Source of the DNA: Agrypnia vestita
Lineage: Eukaryota; Arthropoda; Insecta; Trichoptera; Phryganeidae
DNA: 64,000 nucleotides
Reading direction: 5' to 3'
Assembly (NCBI GenBank): GCA_016648135.1
Contig: JADDOH010023095.1
Coordinates: 1 to 64,000 of the forward strand
Shown: positions 11,201-22,691 of the stretch, piece after piece
Layout: each line of letters opens with the position of its first letter
Position numbering within the stretch: position 1 is the first letter of the stretch
Notes under the pieces: model-generated
Databases searched by the model: none
What the model saw: the letters and a program-made list of their open reading frames with translations, nothing else
Told to the model about the DNA's origin: nothing
Position numbers and translations under genes: made by a program

Positions 11201-14200
11201 GTGGTTTCAGGTAAGGATCAAATTGTGTTAGTGTGAATATTTTAATGGCCCAACACTGGTATGGGTGGCGACCTATTAGTAGCCGATGTGCAGTGCAGCA
11301 GAGTAGTTGAATGTTTGATAAGCTAAAAAATATGTGTAGGTCATGCCTAAAGTACACCAAAAAAACTATTTAGTAGAAATAAATATATATAAACAGCAAT
11401 ATATAATGTTCCGATAAACTATTTTTTTCTCATAGATATTCAATATTCGACTATTATATACCATAGATGTACAATATTCAACTATATTTCGATATACAAG
11501 TTAAATAAAATGATAAAAACCCTGCAGAAATTCCAATTGAAATGTTTTCCAATTGGCATTGGAAGGTTTTTATCATTTTATTTGACTTGTATTAAAGGAA
11601 ATGAATTTTTCATATTCAATATAAGCTACTGTAATGATAGTCCAACGTTTTACAAAAAAAAATTAGAAATATTCAAAAAGAATGCAAACTTTGTTGTCGC
11701 ATATCTCCATAACTACTGATATTAGGTTATGGTTGCTTGAATATTTTTGACTCATAATCAAAACGGGAATATAGTCCTGCAAGGTTATTAATGTTTTCCA
11801 AATAACCCTGTATATACAGGCCATCAGAAAATATAAAACGAATCGTGTGAATGAAAACATATAATGAACTGTATGACTTGTTTGATGTGGTATATGAAGT
11901 GTTCTTGTGTCCATACCCACACGTTATACTACTAATACCTACTGTATCTTTACTTCCTAAATACTTCAGTTATACACACACACAATATATATTATACCTA
12001 CTTGCTATGTTCTTGCTACAGTAAAACTCCGTTAATTCGAACCCCGATAATTCCAAATTTGACATAATTAAAATTTTTTCAAAACAGCGAGTCCCAAAAT
12101 GTTAATTTTTATAGTAGATTAACCCGATAATCCGAAAACCTCAGTAACTCGTAATAATATTTGGCCCCTTGCGCCACAAATCAATACATTTTAGTTCACA
12201 TAATTAATTTTTTTTTAAGTTTGACAAAATTGAAAAAAATAATTCAATTTTTTTCACAAGTGAGAACAAATATATTACTATCGGGTACTTTAGTAATAGA
12301 AATGTCGCGATCCTTGTATTAGAATGATAAATATTGCATATTTTAAATGATTTCTTGAAATATGCAAAAATACAGATGTTTTTCACCAAATTAATGACTT
12401 TTTTCACGTTTTAAAATTTTTGGTGACTTTCGCATTTTTTTTGTATTTTGAAATTCGATTTAAAGGGGTCTGTATAATTCAAAAAAAAATTTTTTGGGTC
12501 CCTTGAATTTTGAATTAATGAGGTTCTACTATATATTATTATATGATTATTGCAATATACACTAATTTTTGCTGTATGCTTGTATCTTGTCATTTGTACG
12601 TTATGTCTTATTAGAGCTTGCATTATTGCTTGACATAATATGAATTACTTTACCTTTATTTTTTTGTGAAAATCCTAAAAAGCGTTAATAATAGATAAAT
12701 AAAACATATATGGCTTGACCGAAATTTACTTTCACTGAACATTGAAAAAACTAAGGATTCAGTCCAACAGAAGCTGGTCAACCTAAAGACATCATAAATT
12801 ATCAAATACAGTTACACAGCTGTAGTTTACCAAATAGATACAACTGTATATGTCTTGAAAAAGCATGTGATATAAAATACCTAGGAATTATAATTGACAA
12901 CAAACTCAGTTGGCAGGGACACATACAAGATCTCTCTAATAAGGTTAAGAAAATGGGATACATATATAGAAGTCTGAGAAATGTGGTAGATATTGTATCC
13001 CTCGGGACTATATATTATTCCATCACTCAATCCCTATTATCCTATGGCATAATTGGATGGGGAGGGTGTGTCAAATCAGTCATGGACCCACTAACAAAAT
13101 CACAAAAATGCGTCATGCGTATAATCACCAAGAAATCGAGAATGTTTCCTTCAGATGTTTTGTTTGGAATATTTAACGTTCTTGACCCGAGACAATTATA
13201 CCTTAAAACCATACTTATAAAATTCCACAAGGACAAGGTAAATTTTAATCATACACAACAAACACGGGTTACAAGGTTGGCAAATACAATTAATTTCGAG
13301 GTACCTAAAAGGAAAACGTCTTTTGGGCAAAGACAATTTAATTTCACTGCCCTGCTTGTTTTTAACAAGTTACCTAATGAAACTAAAGAAATAACTCTAC
13401 ACAAACCTTTTAAACATCATATTAATAAGTTTATAAAAATATCAGGTAGAAGGTATGCTGAAGAAGTGATCCGCCCTTGACCTCTGAATTGGCAAAAACT
13501 ATTTATATAATTTAAAGTATACTATAATATAATATTTATTTTTGTAAGTATTTGTATGTGTATTTTCTTTTCTTTTCTTTTCTCTTAGATTTAGGTATTC
13601 CTATGATTTACTTTAAATTCTTATCTTGATTTTGTATTAATATTTTCTTTTCTTTTTATTTTCTTTTAGATTTAGATTCTTTAATTGTCATTTTTTACTA
13701 CTACATAAATACCATATGAGAATAACTGCCACAGAACAGGTTTTTACCTAGTGTGGTAGTTATTAGTATCTTGTATTAACAAATGTAAATAAACAATAAA
13801 TAAATATATATCTTAAAAAAATACACATATATGTACCTAGATATATAAAAATTTGAGCTTAAATGTTTTGTATGTTCTATCTCCTATGAGATTTGCTAAA
13901 CCGTAAATTATCATTTATTTACTTATTGTTATTAATGAATGATCATTTTTTAAATATATAATACACTAATCCAATTGAATCCTTAAATGAAAATTAGTCT
14001 AAAGTGGGTCTACAAAATTATAAATAAGTTCATATATTGAGGCTTAGGGGTCATTGCGGGGGGTCATAAAGAATTATAAATATAATTATAAATATAAGAA
14101 TCATAAAGAATAATAAAGGTCATTAAAGAAGTCACTGAGGTTTAGATCTCAGCATTATTAGGTATAACAGTAAACAGTAACAGTATTGAACTATATAAAA

Positions 14201-17200
14201 AATAAAATTACTTTTCTACAACTCCAGATACACTTATGCACGCATCTTCAGCTGCATGCCGGTAGTGCACGCTGGGGTGAGCTATCCTTATGAATTCTGA
14301 AAGATCCGCAACTTTACAAAGTGTGTCAGAGAGTTCGTCAAATATTTCCACCATGGGCCTGGTGCGGTTGCTGCTGACGGCCTCGTCAATCAGGCGGTTG
14401 CTATCATTTATAGCTCGTTCTTTACAAGCGTAAAATCCTTCAAAACCAATCAAATCTCGTCTGTTGAAAAGACCCTAAAATAATGTTTTTTAAATTATTG
14501 GACATAGTTGTTGGGGTCAAGCAGGCAAATCTCAATCTGAAAATATCAAAGAGATAAAGGTACACGCACAAGGATAAAACTTTCATCTTGGAGATTTGGT
14601 AAAAGTTAGTACGCATCGGTCGGTACAATACGAAATGGACAACAAATGACTGTACTGTATTATAAATCCGTATTGTCCTTAATGTGAGTCTAGAAATGAG
14701 TTTTTTCAAGTTTAATTTGTGTACAAGCAGTATAACAGTTTCACAAAATTCTTATTAAAATGATAGTTCAGATAATAATAATTTTTATTATAAGAGCTAA
14801 TTTCAATTTATTATATTAAACTTTTCTAAAATAAAAATTCCTCATACTATATATAAGACACATATATTGCTTTTCTCATACTAAACATTTCTGGTCACAA
14901 CACTGTTGCTTTTTTACGCTGAAATTAAAAAAAAAAAATTGATGACAAGTTGTTCATATAACTGTGATATTGATAAATTATTAATTGTATTAATTGTGTT
15001 TATTAAATATGAAACTGAAAATTAAAACAAAAGCAACATTATTTTATTATAATAATAATACAATTATTTTTATATAAAACCTTACATAAAAAGAATATAT
15101 ATGTTACAGCGAATTTGCATTTTTAGTGAGACTATACTTTCACTAGTAGAAATGTACTTTTCCCGGTAGGGCAGAGTGTGGGCAGTAAAAACATGTAAAT
15201 CAACGAATTCTCAGATTTACTACACATTATCCGTGAAAATATATTTTGCTCACGAATGCGCGCATTACTTAAAGCATAGACAATATATCGGTGAAACCAT
15301 CAATCTGTACACGTAATTCTTAAAGCATAGAAAGTATAAAGCCGGTACTTCACTAGGCGATTTTTATTCATTTTGCGGTCCTATTTTAACTCCTAAATTA
15401 AAATAGGACAGCGACACCGCAAAACGAATACGAATCGCGAAATAAGGTGTCGGCTGAAAAATCGCGCACTCGGGTTTTTTAGATATCTGACGACTGCGGG
15501 AACAAAAAAATCTTTTTTTTTCAAAAACTAAAATTATATTTATTGCTGAAAATGAAAAATAGATCTCACAATAAAAGATATTAAATTTGAGCACAATATT
15601 TATCAGGCATCTGACAATTATAGAACATATGAGCCAGGATGCATATTTGTAATATTATGGAATTTGGTTTCGTTTAGATAAACATTACTTAGGTACTGTT
15701 CGGTGATTATTCCGGGCAGGATTTTCACGGATAAAAAATCTTTTTGGCATTAGGTAAGCATTTAAAATATCAACAATCCAAATACCTTGAACATTTTTTT
15801 CAAATATAATATCAAAAATTTATCTGGCCTGCAAAAATCCTGTCCTGAATAATCAACGTCCGCAACAAAACCCGTATAGAATAATCAGTGTCTGCAAAAT
15901 TCATAAAAATTCTGTCCACGAAACTCGCTTCCGTGAAATTGAGAGCTTGATTGAAGTTATGTACAATTTCAATCTGGATCTAAACCAAAAGTATCATGTA
16001 TCTGTCTTATTATCAAATGATATCATTTTAGGTGTGCGTAGTGTTGCCAACTCAGATTTTGAAAAAGGTGTAGACCACATTAGAAAATTACGTAGAATTA
16101 GTAAATTTTGCTTGTAAAAAGTTCGTAGATCTACGTCCTTATTTTCTGAGTGAAATGAAGAGGTTAGGGTAGGTAAAACTGAATAAAACAAGTGTTTTGT
16201 TGTTATTTTTTTTCATTATTAGTTTCAGGTAAATTAATGAAATTTATACATTTATTTATTAAAATATTTAATGTGTTCCTGAGAAGGCTCGCGGTTTCTT
16301 ATTAAGCCACTTTTCGTGTAAAGTAAGCCTATTAGAGTTTCAGTAGAAAGTCTATTTCTGATGTCTGTTTTCATAAGAAACAGACGCTCGACGTTTGCAC
16401 TGCTACGTGGCAATGTGAGCGAATTGGGCCAGTAATGGAAATATTTGCGACGAATCGCTCTTTATTTTAGTCACATGAAGCCAAAAATCATCTGGTTTAA
16501 TTATCTGTTCCTCTTGAAATGGGAGACTTGTATTTCTAATTCAATTGTAACTCGCCATTCCCGGTCTAGCTTCGTCAGGTTTGTTGGACATAATCTTGAA
16601 AGTAAAGATAGTTAAATGAAAAATAAGTAAAGTGTAGCAGACTCAACTCATTAATAAAATATTTGAAGTTAAGGATATAAATATTACTTGGAAACATTTG
16701 CCCCAAATGAACTATAGATGGTACGAACGTTTAGTATTTGGGTCCATCAATGTCTCGGGGTTTATAAATTTTAAGTTCTTCGGCCTTTGTCTCTGCTCAT
16801 CTTCAAAGAGGAAGCGAAATTTTTTTGTCTGTTTCCAACAAGTGTGAATATTTTTGTTCATAATGCAGCTTTCTTTTTTTAGTGGGAGTAACATTCCGCT
16901 CTTCAGCACTGTCACTGCTTATCTCCATAATTGAGTTCAATTAAATTGAGCAGAAAGCTGAACAATATCGGGAGATAGAAATAAAAACCACTCATTATTA
17001 TTTTTAGGTTAAGTTTATAGATTAGATTACACTTTGGATATGTAAGTTTCTCCCTTCGAGACGAGACATTTCGTTTTACATAGTCACAGCTCTATGGAAT
17101 AAATGACGCGAGTGTTGTGTTGGCGAAGCGAGTCTGCGGTAGTATGAAAGAAACGGAAAATTTATTAGCTTTTTTTCACGAATGAAAAGGAAATTATACC

Positions 17201-19538
17201 CATTCAGCCTAATGAGCTGTTATTTTGTAAAATTGTACAATTTGTAATTTTGTTAATTCATACAAAATACGTAGATTCTGGGACTGAAGATCGTAGGTTT
17301 GCAGGAAAAGCTTAAAGTACGTAGATCTTCGTAAAAATACGTAGAGTTGGCGACGCTGGTTGTGCGTACGTATATAACATTCTTAAATTCATAAAACAAT
17401 AATTGCGAAGTGAAGTGCCGGCTTTATACTTTTCATGCGTGCGTTCGCGTGCAAAATAAAGATGGTTTCACCGTATACTGTCTATGCAACAATCTGCCAA
17501 ATTTTATTTAAATGACAGTTCGGAAACAAATGATTTCACTGGAATTGTTTTAGTTAAAATATTTTATTCATTTCTATTGGTGAAAATCTGCTTGGATATG
17601 ATAAGAATGACCTTGTATATAATTTCTCTAAAATGCCAGTGAATGTATGGACTCACTAGAAAAACAGATTCACTGTAACATATATGTATACTATATGAAA
17701 CAAAAAATTAATCTCATTGAATTCAGCAGAAATTGAGATCACCGTTTAATTTATGGTGTGTGTATATGGGTTATGTCTTGTCTCAGATTATTAGAAAAGG
17801 TCGGTGTGTTCCAGTTGTGTCATTCTATTTTGCGTATAAAATACATGCAGCAATGCATCACAGCTTGCTTCACGCTTAATTCTAAACTGTTCTTTAGACC
17901 TCACTCCATTTAAGAAAGACAATCGAATTAGTATGTGTGAGCGTTGCATATGATGCACATTGTTTCATTGTGTTGGTGTTTATGGATATTAACACCAACA
18001 CAAAGAAACAATGTGCCTCGCACACACAGCTTCACATACTAATTCAATTGTCTTTTTTAAATGGAAAGAGGTCTACTTACTTTCGAGACGAGACTCTTCT
18101 AATCTATGTACTTATGCCACAAGGTTACAATTTCTCTTCATTTCATAGTAAATTGGATTTGAATATTGGACTGGACTGAAATTTTCAGTATTTGGCAATT
18201 TACTCCAAATGAGGGATATCCACTAGGGTGTATCCACTATGTATGCTGGATAAAAAATCTTTTTATCTTTTAACGTAAAATATTCATCAAAATTTGCATT
18301 ATGTTTATAGCTACAAAAAAGTTGCGATTTCGGTTTACTTTTGCATTGTTCAAATGAGCTACGTACATATTCTGAAAATGTTGGTTTATACTGATTTTTC
18401 GGTGGTGATAAAGTGTTGTTTTCTTTTAATATCTTTCATTAGATTACATATATTCGTTATAAAATAAAAAATTTCTGAAAATTTTATGTTCAATTACTAA
18501 AAAAACAAAATTGAGATTGCCAAGCTAACAAACTGTCAAAATGAACTTAAATATGGCGTAATCTTAATGCTATGTTAATCGCATTAAATTAAAAATGCAG
18601 TGTGTAAATATAACAAATAGATCTTTCTGGTAACAAAAGTACCAGTTTTAAGGAAAATTGTAAATGCGGTATTTAATTACACACGAAAATGCAACTTTGG
18701 AATACTATTAAATTTGATAAAAATGACAAACCCTAATATCCACTAGGGTGAGTTTTGGAATTAAATGATTTGTATGACACAGGCACAAATACTGGCTGAT
18801 TTTCCAAAGAAAACAATTTTTCATTCTTCTGTATGTATAGTCAATACAGTAAAACATCGTTAACACAAAATTCAAGGGACCCAAAAAACATTTCGAATTA
18901 TGCGGTACTCCGTTGATTCGAAATTCAAGGTGCAAAAAAAATTGCGATGCAATTATGAAATTCTCTATCAATTTTGTGTAAAACATCTGTATTTTTTCAT
19001 ATTTCAAGAAATCATTTCGAAAATGCAATATTTATTATGTTAATACAAAGATTCTAACATTATTTCTATTACTAAAATACATACGTAATATTGACATATT
19101 TGTTGTTCTCACTTGCAAAAAAAATCTAAATATTTTTTTCAATTTCGAATTGTGTGAACTAAACTGTATTGATTTATGACACAAGGGGCTAAAAATTATT
19201 TCAAATTACGAATAACCGGGGTTTATCTACTATGAAATTAACATTTTGGGACTTGTGGGTTTTAAAATTTTTGAATTATCGGGGTTCAAATTAACAGGGT
19301 CTTACTGTAATTATATATATGTAACAACTTCATTCTGGTTTATTAATCTAAAAAGAAATCTGAAGAGCCTCCATATATTGACTTACTGAATCTTCTCTCA
19401 ATAAGTTCAGGTTTAGTTTTGATCGTGGCCTGTGATTGAAGGCAGTGGCCAAAGGAGACAACGTGCTCACTGAACAGCATTTCTGTACGTTGATTGCTTT
19501 CTGAAGCCTGCTTCTCCAGATTCCGTACATTTTTTATC
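5242..19538 (-). CDS. MIPEP: Mitochondrial intermediate peptidase, N-terminal half (partial)
   Basis: M3-family metallopeptidase that trims octapeptides from imported mitochondrial precursors in the matrix. Exons on the - strand: 19538-19387 (ATG at 19530-19528), 14474-14212, 11086-10835, 8373-8188, 5558-5242, with consistent phases (0, 2, 2, 2, 1). The first coding exon gives a basic, hydroxylated presequence (MYGIWRSRLQKAINVQKC) then LSPLATAFN, a motif shared with other insect MIPEPs as I remember them. Recognised blocks: GLFNRRDLIGFEGFY, EIFDELSDTLCKVADL, AELFKFDFEQSGIHLD, FSLGACMEGFNLLL. About 387 residues are here. The HEXXH zinc site and the C-terminal half are not between 1 and 5241, so they lie left of the window across an intron of at least 5.2 kb. 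The ATG is preceded in the same exon by only GATAAAAA. Confidence 0.92.
5559..6229. other. MIPEP intron sequence, no element resolved
   Basis: AT-rich, no ORF of note. 5990-6060 (GTGATCACTTAAGCCTG with neighbours) recurs at 59250-59290, so a dispersed repeat lies here, but I cannot set its limits. Confidence 0.4.
6238..8077. mobile_element. hAT-type non-autonomous transposon with 8-bp target duplication
   Basis: Ends TAGGGATGGAC... and ...CCGTCCCTA are flanked by the exact 8-bp duplication GTATTTAC (6230-6237 and 8078-8085). The outer ~170 bp on each side are GC-rich and packed with short palindromes around CAACTAGTTG and GTCGACG. The 1.5-kb interior is AT-rich and has no transposase reading frame; 7195-7255 contains a Penelope-like 3' end (TTCCCGAAACATG then AATAAA). 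It sits in the MIPEP intron between exons 5 and 4. Confidence 0.82.
8397..8515 (-). repeat. Penelope-like element 3' end
   Basis: On the - strand it reads GGGGCCATGGACTCTGAAAC then ATG and an AATAAAG-rich tail. The same ~110 bp recurs at 52565-52670, downstream of a GIY-YIG fragment, which identifies it as a 5'-truncated copy of that element. Confidence 0.6.
8790..9000. repeat. Foldback-family element, half copy
   Basis: ATGAGTTGAAAATGTTCAAG and the following AAAACGTTAGACTATCATGA match one arm of the complete foldback at 47784-48291. No gene is seen from 8516 to 9840 otherwise. Confidence 0.5.
9848..9930 (+). pseudogene. tRNA-Ala-like pseudogene or tRNA-derived SINE head
   Basis: A 7-bp acceptor stem GCGTGGC / GCCACGC closes a tRNA-like body with AGC at the anticodon position (TTAGCAT) and a B-box-like GGTTATCGATTCC. 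The region between anticodon arm and T arm carries about 13 extra bases, with TGGGTT repeated on both sides of the insert. That would disrupt a functional tRNA. Confidence 0.5.
10252..10495. repeat. Two tRNA-like SINE heads in opposite orientation
   Basis: 10252-10320 on the - strand reads TATAGTGAATACGG and a B-box-like GGGTTTGAATC. 10426-10500 on the + strand ends GGTTCAAGCCCC followed by a long T tract. Both look like tRNA-derived promoter ends of SINEs; bodies are not clear. The flanks from 9931 to 10834 hold no gene. Confidence 0.4.
11497..11800. repeat. Foldback-family element, partial
   Basis: Contains the central hairpin (AAATGATAAAAACC ... GGTTTTTATCATTTT) and one outer arm (TCATAATCAAAACGGGAATA) of the family that is complete at 47784-48291. 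Confidence 0.6.
12019..12531. mobile_element. pogo-type MITE (513 bp)
   Basis: Left end CAGTAAAACTCCGTTAATTC and right end, read inward, TAGTAGAACCTCATTAATTC, with TA on both sides. The CAGTRRAACCTCG-type ends are those of pogo/Tigger elements. No transposase inside. Confidence 0.75.
12790..13800 (+). pseudogene. 5'-truncated LINE, reverse-transcriptase C-terminal part
   Basis: The open frame 12953-13480 and upstream frame fragments give YLGIIIDNKLSWQGHI, then YSITQSLLSYGIIGWGG, the block that follows the reverse transcriptase palm in jockey/CR1-like LINEs. It ends at EEVIRP. The tail finishes in AATAAATAAATA near 13800. Catalytic motifs are missing. Confidence 0.7.
13801..14211. other. MIPEP intron, no element resolved
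   Basis: AT-rich. 14040-14120 has short direct repeats of ATAAAGAAT and AAATATAATTAT. No gene seen. Confidence 0.4.
15242..17490. repeat. Outer inverted-repeat element enclosing a hAT copy
   Basis: The left side (GCATAGACAATATATCGGTG then AAACCATC, about 15278-15306; and AAAGTATAAAGCCGGTAC near 15340) is matched in inverted order on the right (GTGCCGGCTTTATACTTT near 17415; GGTTTCACCGTATACTGTC near 17470). Between them is the hAT insertion at 16039-17358. I see no reading frame for the outer element. 14475-15240 is AT-rich and empty. Confidence 0.5.
16039..17358 (-). mobile_element. Degenerate hAT element with transposase remnants
   Basis: Ends (TAGTGTTGCCAACTC; inward from the right CAGCGTCGCCAACTC) are flanked by a near-perfect 8-bp duplication, GGTGTGCG and GTTGTGCG. 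On the - strand around 16500-16300 frame pieces read SSANVERLFLMKTDIRNRLS and TETLIGLLYTKSGL, the hAT dimerisation domain. Stops and frameshifts make it inactive. Confidence 0.7.
17898..18072. repeat. Hairpin MITE, copy 1
   Basis: Near-complete inverted repeat: TTAAGAAAGACAATCGAATT at the left, AATTCAATTGTCTTTTTTAA at the right, with a GTTGGTGTT/AACACCAAC centre. A second copy is at 44429-44608. Confidence 0.7.
18847..19307. mobile_element. pogo-type MITE (461 bp)
   Basis: CAGTAAAACATCGTTAACAC at the left and, inward from the right, CAGTAAGACCCTGTTAATTT, with TA on both sides. It shares internal sequence with 12019-12531 and lies just beyond the donor of MIPEP exon 1. 18073-18846 is AT-rich with no gene. 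Confidence 0.75.
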
Positions 19539-19667
19539 CTGTTGAACAAAAAAAAAAATTATTATAAGACTAACATTTATACACAAAAAGTTCTATATCA
19601 ACTGTTGCAATAAATGTCAGGGGTATGATATCATTTACTATCCTAGTTTTATATTTTTCAAGTTATA

Positions 19668-21079
19668 CCACTGGCCATAAGTTTTCCCCACTTAAAAAAT
19701 ATATTTTTTAGCGGCCGAAACTACTTGATTTTGTTTTTGCACTATTGTAATTGAAATTAGAATCTGTATGATGCGTTATGACAAAGTTGTCACCCAAATT
19801 TATCATATTTGCAGAGACTTTGATTATTCGAACTTGGATCATAAAAATAACAGGTAGGTTTGTAAGGAGCCCGAGGGATTTATCATATTGTAAAATTCTG
19901 AGAAATTATTGGGATAATCCAAGAATATGGTCCCGTCATTCATACAATGAAAATAAGTATTTCACTATATGATTTAATGTCCTGTTAATGTAATCTAACT
20001 AAAATAATCGTAATCTAAATTAAACAAACCAAACCTAATAAACTAACCTATTCAGTGCATTTTTCGAAACTTTAGTAATCTTATTTAAAACTTACTTTTT
20101 AAAAGTAAATTATCTTTCATTTTGTTATTAGCACATTCAATAATATAGTGAAATAATCATTTTTGTTGTATGGGCAATGGGACCATTATCTTGGATTTAG
20201 CCAAATTATTTTGTTAGATCAGATCATTTATTTTAATTCAAAGGTGTAAGGTGTAGCTGATTGTGACTGATCAGTGTGTAGTGCCTTCTGTAAAATGTGG
20301 CAGGAGTTGTGTTATAGTATGGGGTTGTTTCGATGGGTCGTGTTTTGCAGATACTGTCAAAATTAAGTGAATTGTCAACTAAGAAATTTTCGAAAGAAAG
20401 TATCCTGCAATCAGGACTCGCATAATTGGTCGCGGGTTCAGAAATTTATCCAAATTATGCAGCTTATTTTAAACAAACTGAAGAAGCAAAGAAATTTTCC
20501 GTGATTAGTCGGTCTCCAGTCTCCGAATTTAAACTCTATAAACATCTCCTGTGGGACTAATTACAAGAAGAATGGAATAAGATATCCTCTTAGACTACAT
20601 CTTATCAATAGAATGGCCAAATTGTGTGAAGCAGTTATTACCAGTTAAAAAAAGGTGAACATTTTGATAAATCCAAATTATAGGTCTTTTCCTACATTTT
20701 TCTTTCCTTTAGATGATTGTAATTTGTTATTTGACATATTGATGGCTCCTACGTATAATATCGTAACCCACAAATCGACGATTTTGAGTTGTTTGTGTAT
20801 TTCATATGTATTTAATTATATCTTTAATTCCAAGAAAGAAAAAAATGTTTTTTTTATAATAAATAAACGTTATTTATCGCAAAATATACTTTTTTCTTTC
20901 TTGGAATTAAAGATATAATTAAATACATACGAAATACACAAAAAACTCAAAATCGTCGATTTGTGGGTTACGTAGGAGCCGTCAATATGTTTAATAAACG
21001 TATTTGCACAAAATTCATTTTAGTTTTGTTTTGATACATTGAAAACATATTTTTTAAGTGGGCAAATACTTATGACCAG
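19668..21079 (+). mobile_element. Dead Tc1-like transposon
   Basis: Ends CCACTGGCCATAAGT and, inward from the right, ACTGGTCATAAGTATTTGCC, both followed by CACTTAAAAAATAT, with TA flanks. Frame fragments on + match Tc1 transposase: VKCGRSCVIVWGCF near 20300 (usual motif GGSVMVWGCF) and LQEEWNKIS near 20560. Many stops. A hairpin MITE has inserted at 20742-20983. Confidence 0.72.
20742..20983. repeat. Hairpin MITE with GGCTCCTACG ends (deleted copy)
   Basis: Arms of about 100 bp read GGCTCCTACGTATAATATCG ... and back to ...GTTACGTAGGAGCC. The ends match the longer element at 61473-62068, so this is an arm-to-arm deletion derivative. Confidence 0.75.
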
Positions 21080-21104
21080 TAGCGTGTCAAGCGAGATTTA
21101 CAGT

Positions 21105-21239
21105 TGCCAGCATATTTCTTGAAATTTTTTGGCGTAGTGGGGGAATGCGCAGAAGGAAAAATTTGGGTCTCATTGGTGGAATGGTACATGCGCAAACCTC
21201 CCCCCACTATGCCGTAAAATATCAAGATGTTTGCCGGCT
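21105..21239. repeat. Inverted-repeat MITE
   Basis: TTGCCAGCATATTTCTTGAA ... GGCGTAGTGGGGG is mirrored by CCCCCCACTATGCCG ... GATGTTTGCCGGC; arms ~40 bp, no ORF. Confidence 0.65.
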
Positions 21240-21424
21240 ACTGAACATGGGATGGGGATTAACCATGATTGTACAAAAATAATTATAATTACGCATCAAA
21301 CAAGATTTTTTTTTTTTTTTAAATAGAGATGTGAACACGGAATACGTGTCACATCAATATTCTTACTATTTTCAAACTAAGCTAAACACTTGTGCTATGA
21401 AAATAGGACTAACTTGCTAGTCTG

Positions 21425-21490
21425 GAGTGAGGTTCGAACCCGCGACCTTTGTATCACGAGGCCAGTGTCCTAACCACAAGACCAACAAAC
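21425..21490 (-). repeat. tRNA-like SINE head
   Basis: On the - strand GGTCTTGTGGTTAGGACACT and the B box GGTTCGAACCTCA form a tRNA-like promoter. No clear SINE tail. Confidence 0.45.
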
Positions 21491-21603
21491 TACTCGATCG
21501 TTAAATAATTGTTCTGTCTTCCTATGACATAGCGAATGTGTGCATCACACTGTCCTAGTAAATTAGAATAACTATTAGAAATTCTGTTTTTTGATACATA
21601 TGT

Positions 21604-21777
21604 AAGGGCCGGTTGCATTAACTTGGTTTTTAGTAATCTTTCATTTAAGCCATTGATTTTTGCGTTTTCAACCAATCAAACAACCCGTTATCGTAAAAAT
21701 ATTTAATAAAATATAATAATAAATTCTTTAGTTTTTACGAAAGATTACTATAAAACAAGTTGATGTAACCGGCCCTT
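21604..21777. repeat. TIR MITE (GGGCCGGTTGCATTAACTTG ends)
   Basis: AAGGGCCGGTTGCATTAACT and its inverse ...AGTTGATGTAACCGGCCCTT enclose AT-rich filler with AGTAATCTTTC/GAAAGATTACT. Related ends occur at 24219 and 44050. 21778-22406 has no gene. Confidence 0.75.
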
Positions 21778-22406
21778 AGTGAATTTTAGTGTTACAACCA
21801 GGTACTTCATTTTTTCAGTAAGATTTTACTATAATGTATTTTTTTAATGGATTTTGTTAACTGGGATCTGTATTTATCGAGATTAAATTTTCCTCTATCA
21901 TCCCATTGATCATTGAGAGCTTACTGTGACACTTATCCGCATTCTAGTCTTTGAAAAAAGCTAGTTCAATATGTATATCATTTGATTACTTCTACGCGCT
22001 ATCATATGATCAGCTGATTTTAGATGCTATACATTTATTAGTCACTTTATAATACCCAAATTTTGCCAAGATAAGATTCGAAATGGTCATACTTTATTGG
22101 GTTTTTAATGTCATACCTATGTACAATTCGAAAGCTTAAATGAAAACAATAGATATTAATTAAATATCTTAACTGCAGTTTTACCCAGATTAAAGTCCAT
22201 AATGCCAATAGATTTTTTTTCTAATATCCAATCAAAAGCAATATAATCATCGCCAACTTTGATTTGTATACCAATTTGAAATCAATATATTGCTATAAGA
22301 TTCAAACATTCATTCATATAATCGTTGTAAAACACATCTGTACTTATATTGACATTCAAATCTTCAGCCAAACGTAGGCTGCGTTAGGTTAAAGATTGTG
22401 TAGGAT

Positions 22407-22691
22407 TCACATACCCAAATAAGGAAACTTGCGGGAGACAAAAGAGTTTAGTTCTTTCGTAAAAGAATCATAATCACCACTCTGGTTCAATTTATTTTGT
22501 AAGAACTTAATGAATTTTGAGACCGAAGATGGGCCATAGCCTACCTCACGACGATACAGACAAATAACCAAATTTTTGTGACAGATGCTGTCGATAATTG
22601 CGAAATCTGCTGAGCGCGAATCAAAAGATATTGAGGTTAGGTCCGGTGTGGGTCCGGTTAAGTCATAGGTGCGAAGAGTGGAAATGGCCAT
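22407..22691 (-). CDS. 94-residue protein of unknown family, possible first cistron upstream of MIPEP
   Basis: I do not recognise the family. The ATG has a good context (G at -3, G at +4). The ORF reads MAISTLRTYDLTGPTPDLTS at its start and contains DFAIIDSICHKNLVICLY, then a basic, Lys/Asn/Ser-rich half ending SFVSRKFPYLGM and stop. No signal peptide or membrane segment is evident. Composition and codon use look like real protein. A good donor (G-GTATGTG) overlaps the last two codons. If it joins the acceptor at 19540-19539, the frame reads GGA TAA, then AAA, then the MIPEP ATG: a stop three bases before the next start. It could therefore be a stand-alone gene or the 5' cistron of a MIPEP mRNA. 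Confidence 0.6.
   Translation of the reverse strand: MAISTLRTYDLTGPTPDLTSISFDSRSADFAIIDSICHKNLVICLYRREVGYGPSSVSKFIKFLQNKLNQSGDYDSFTKELNSFVSRKFPYLGM

Noticed and set aside
22407..22691. 94-codon ORF as the N-terminus of MIPEP
   Set aside because: The frame ends in a stop both unspliced (TGA) and when joined to the next exon (GGA TAA), and the MIPEP presequence-like start lies in the exon at 19530.
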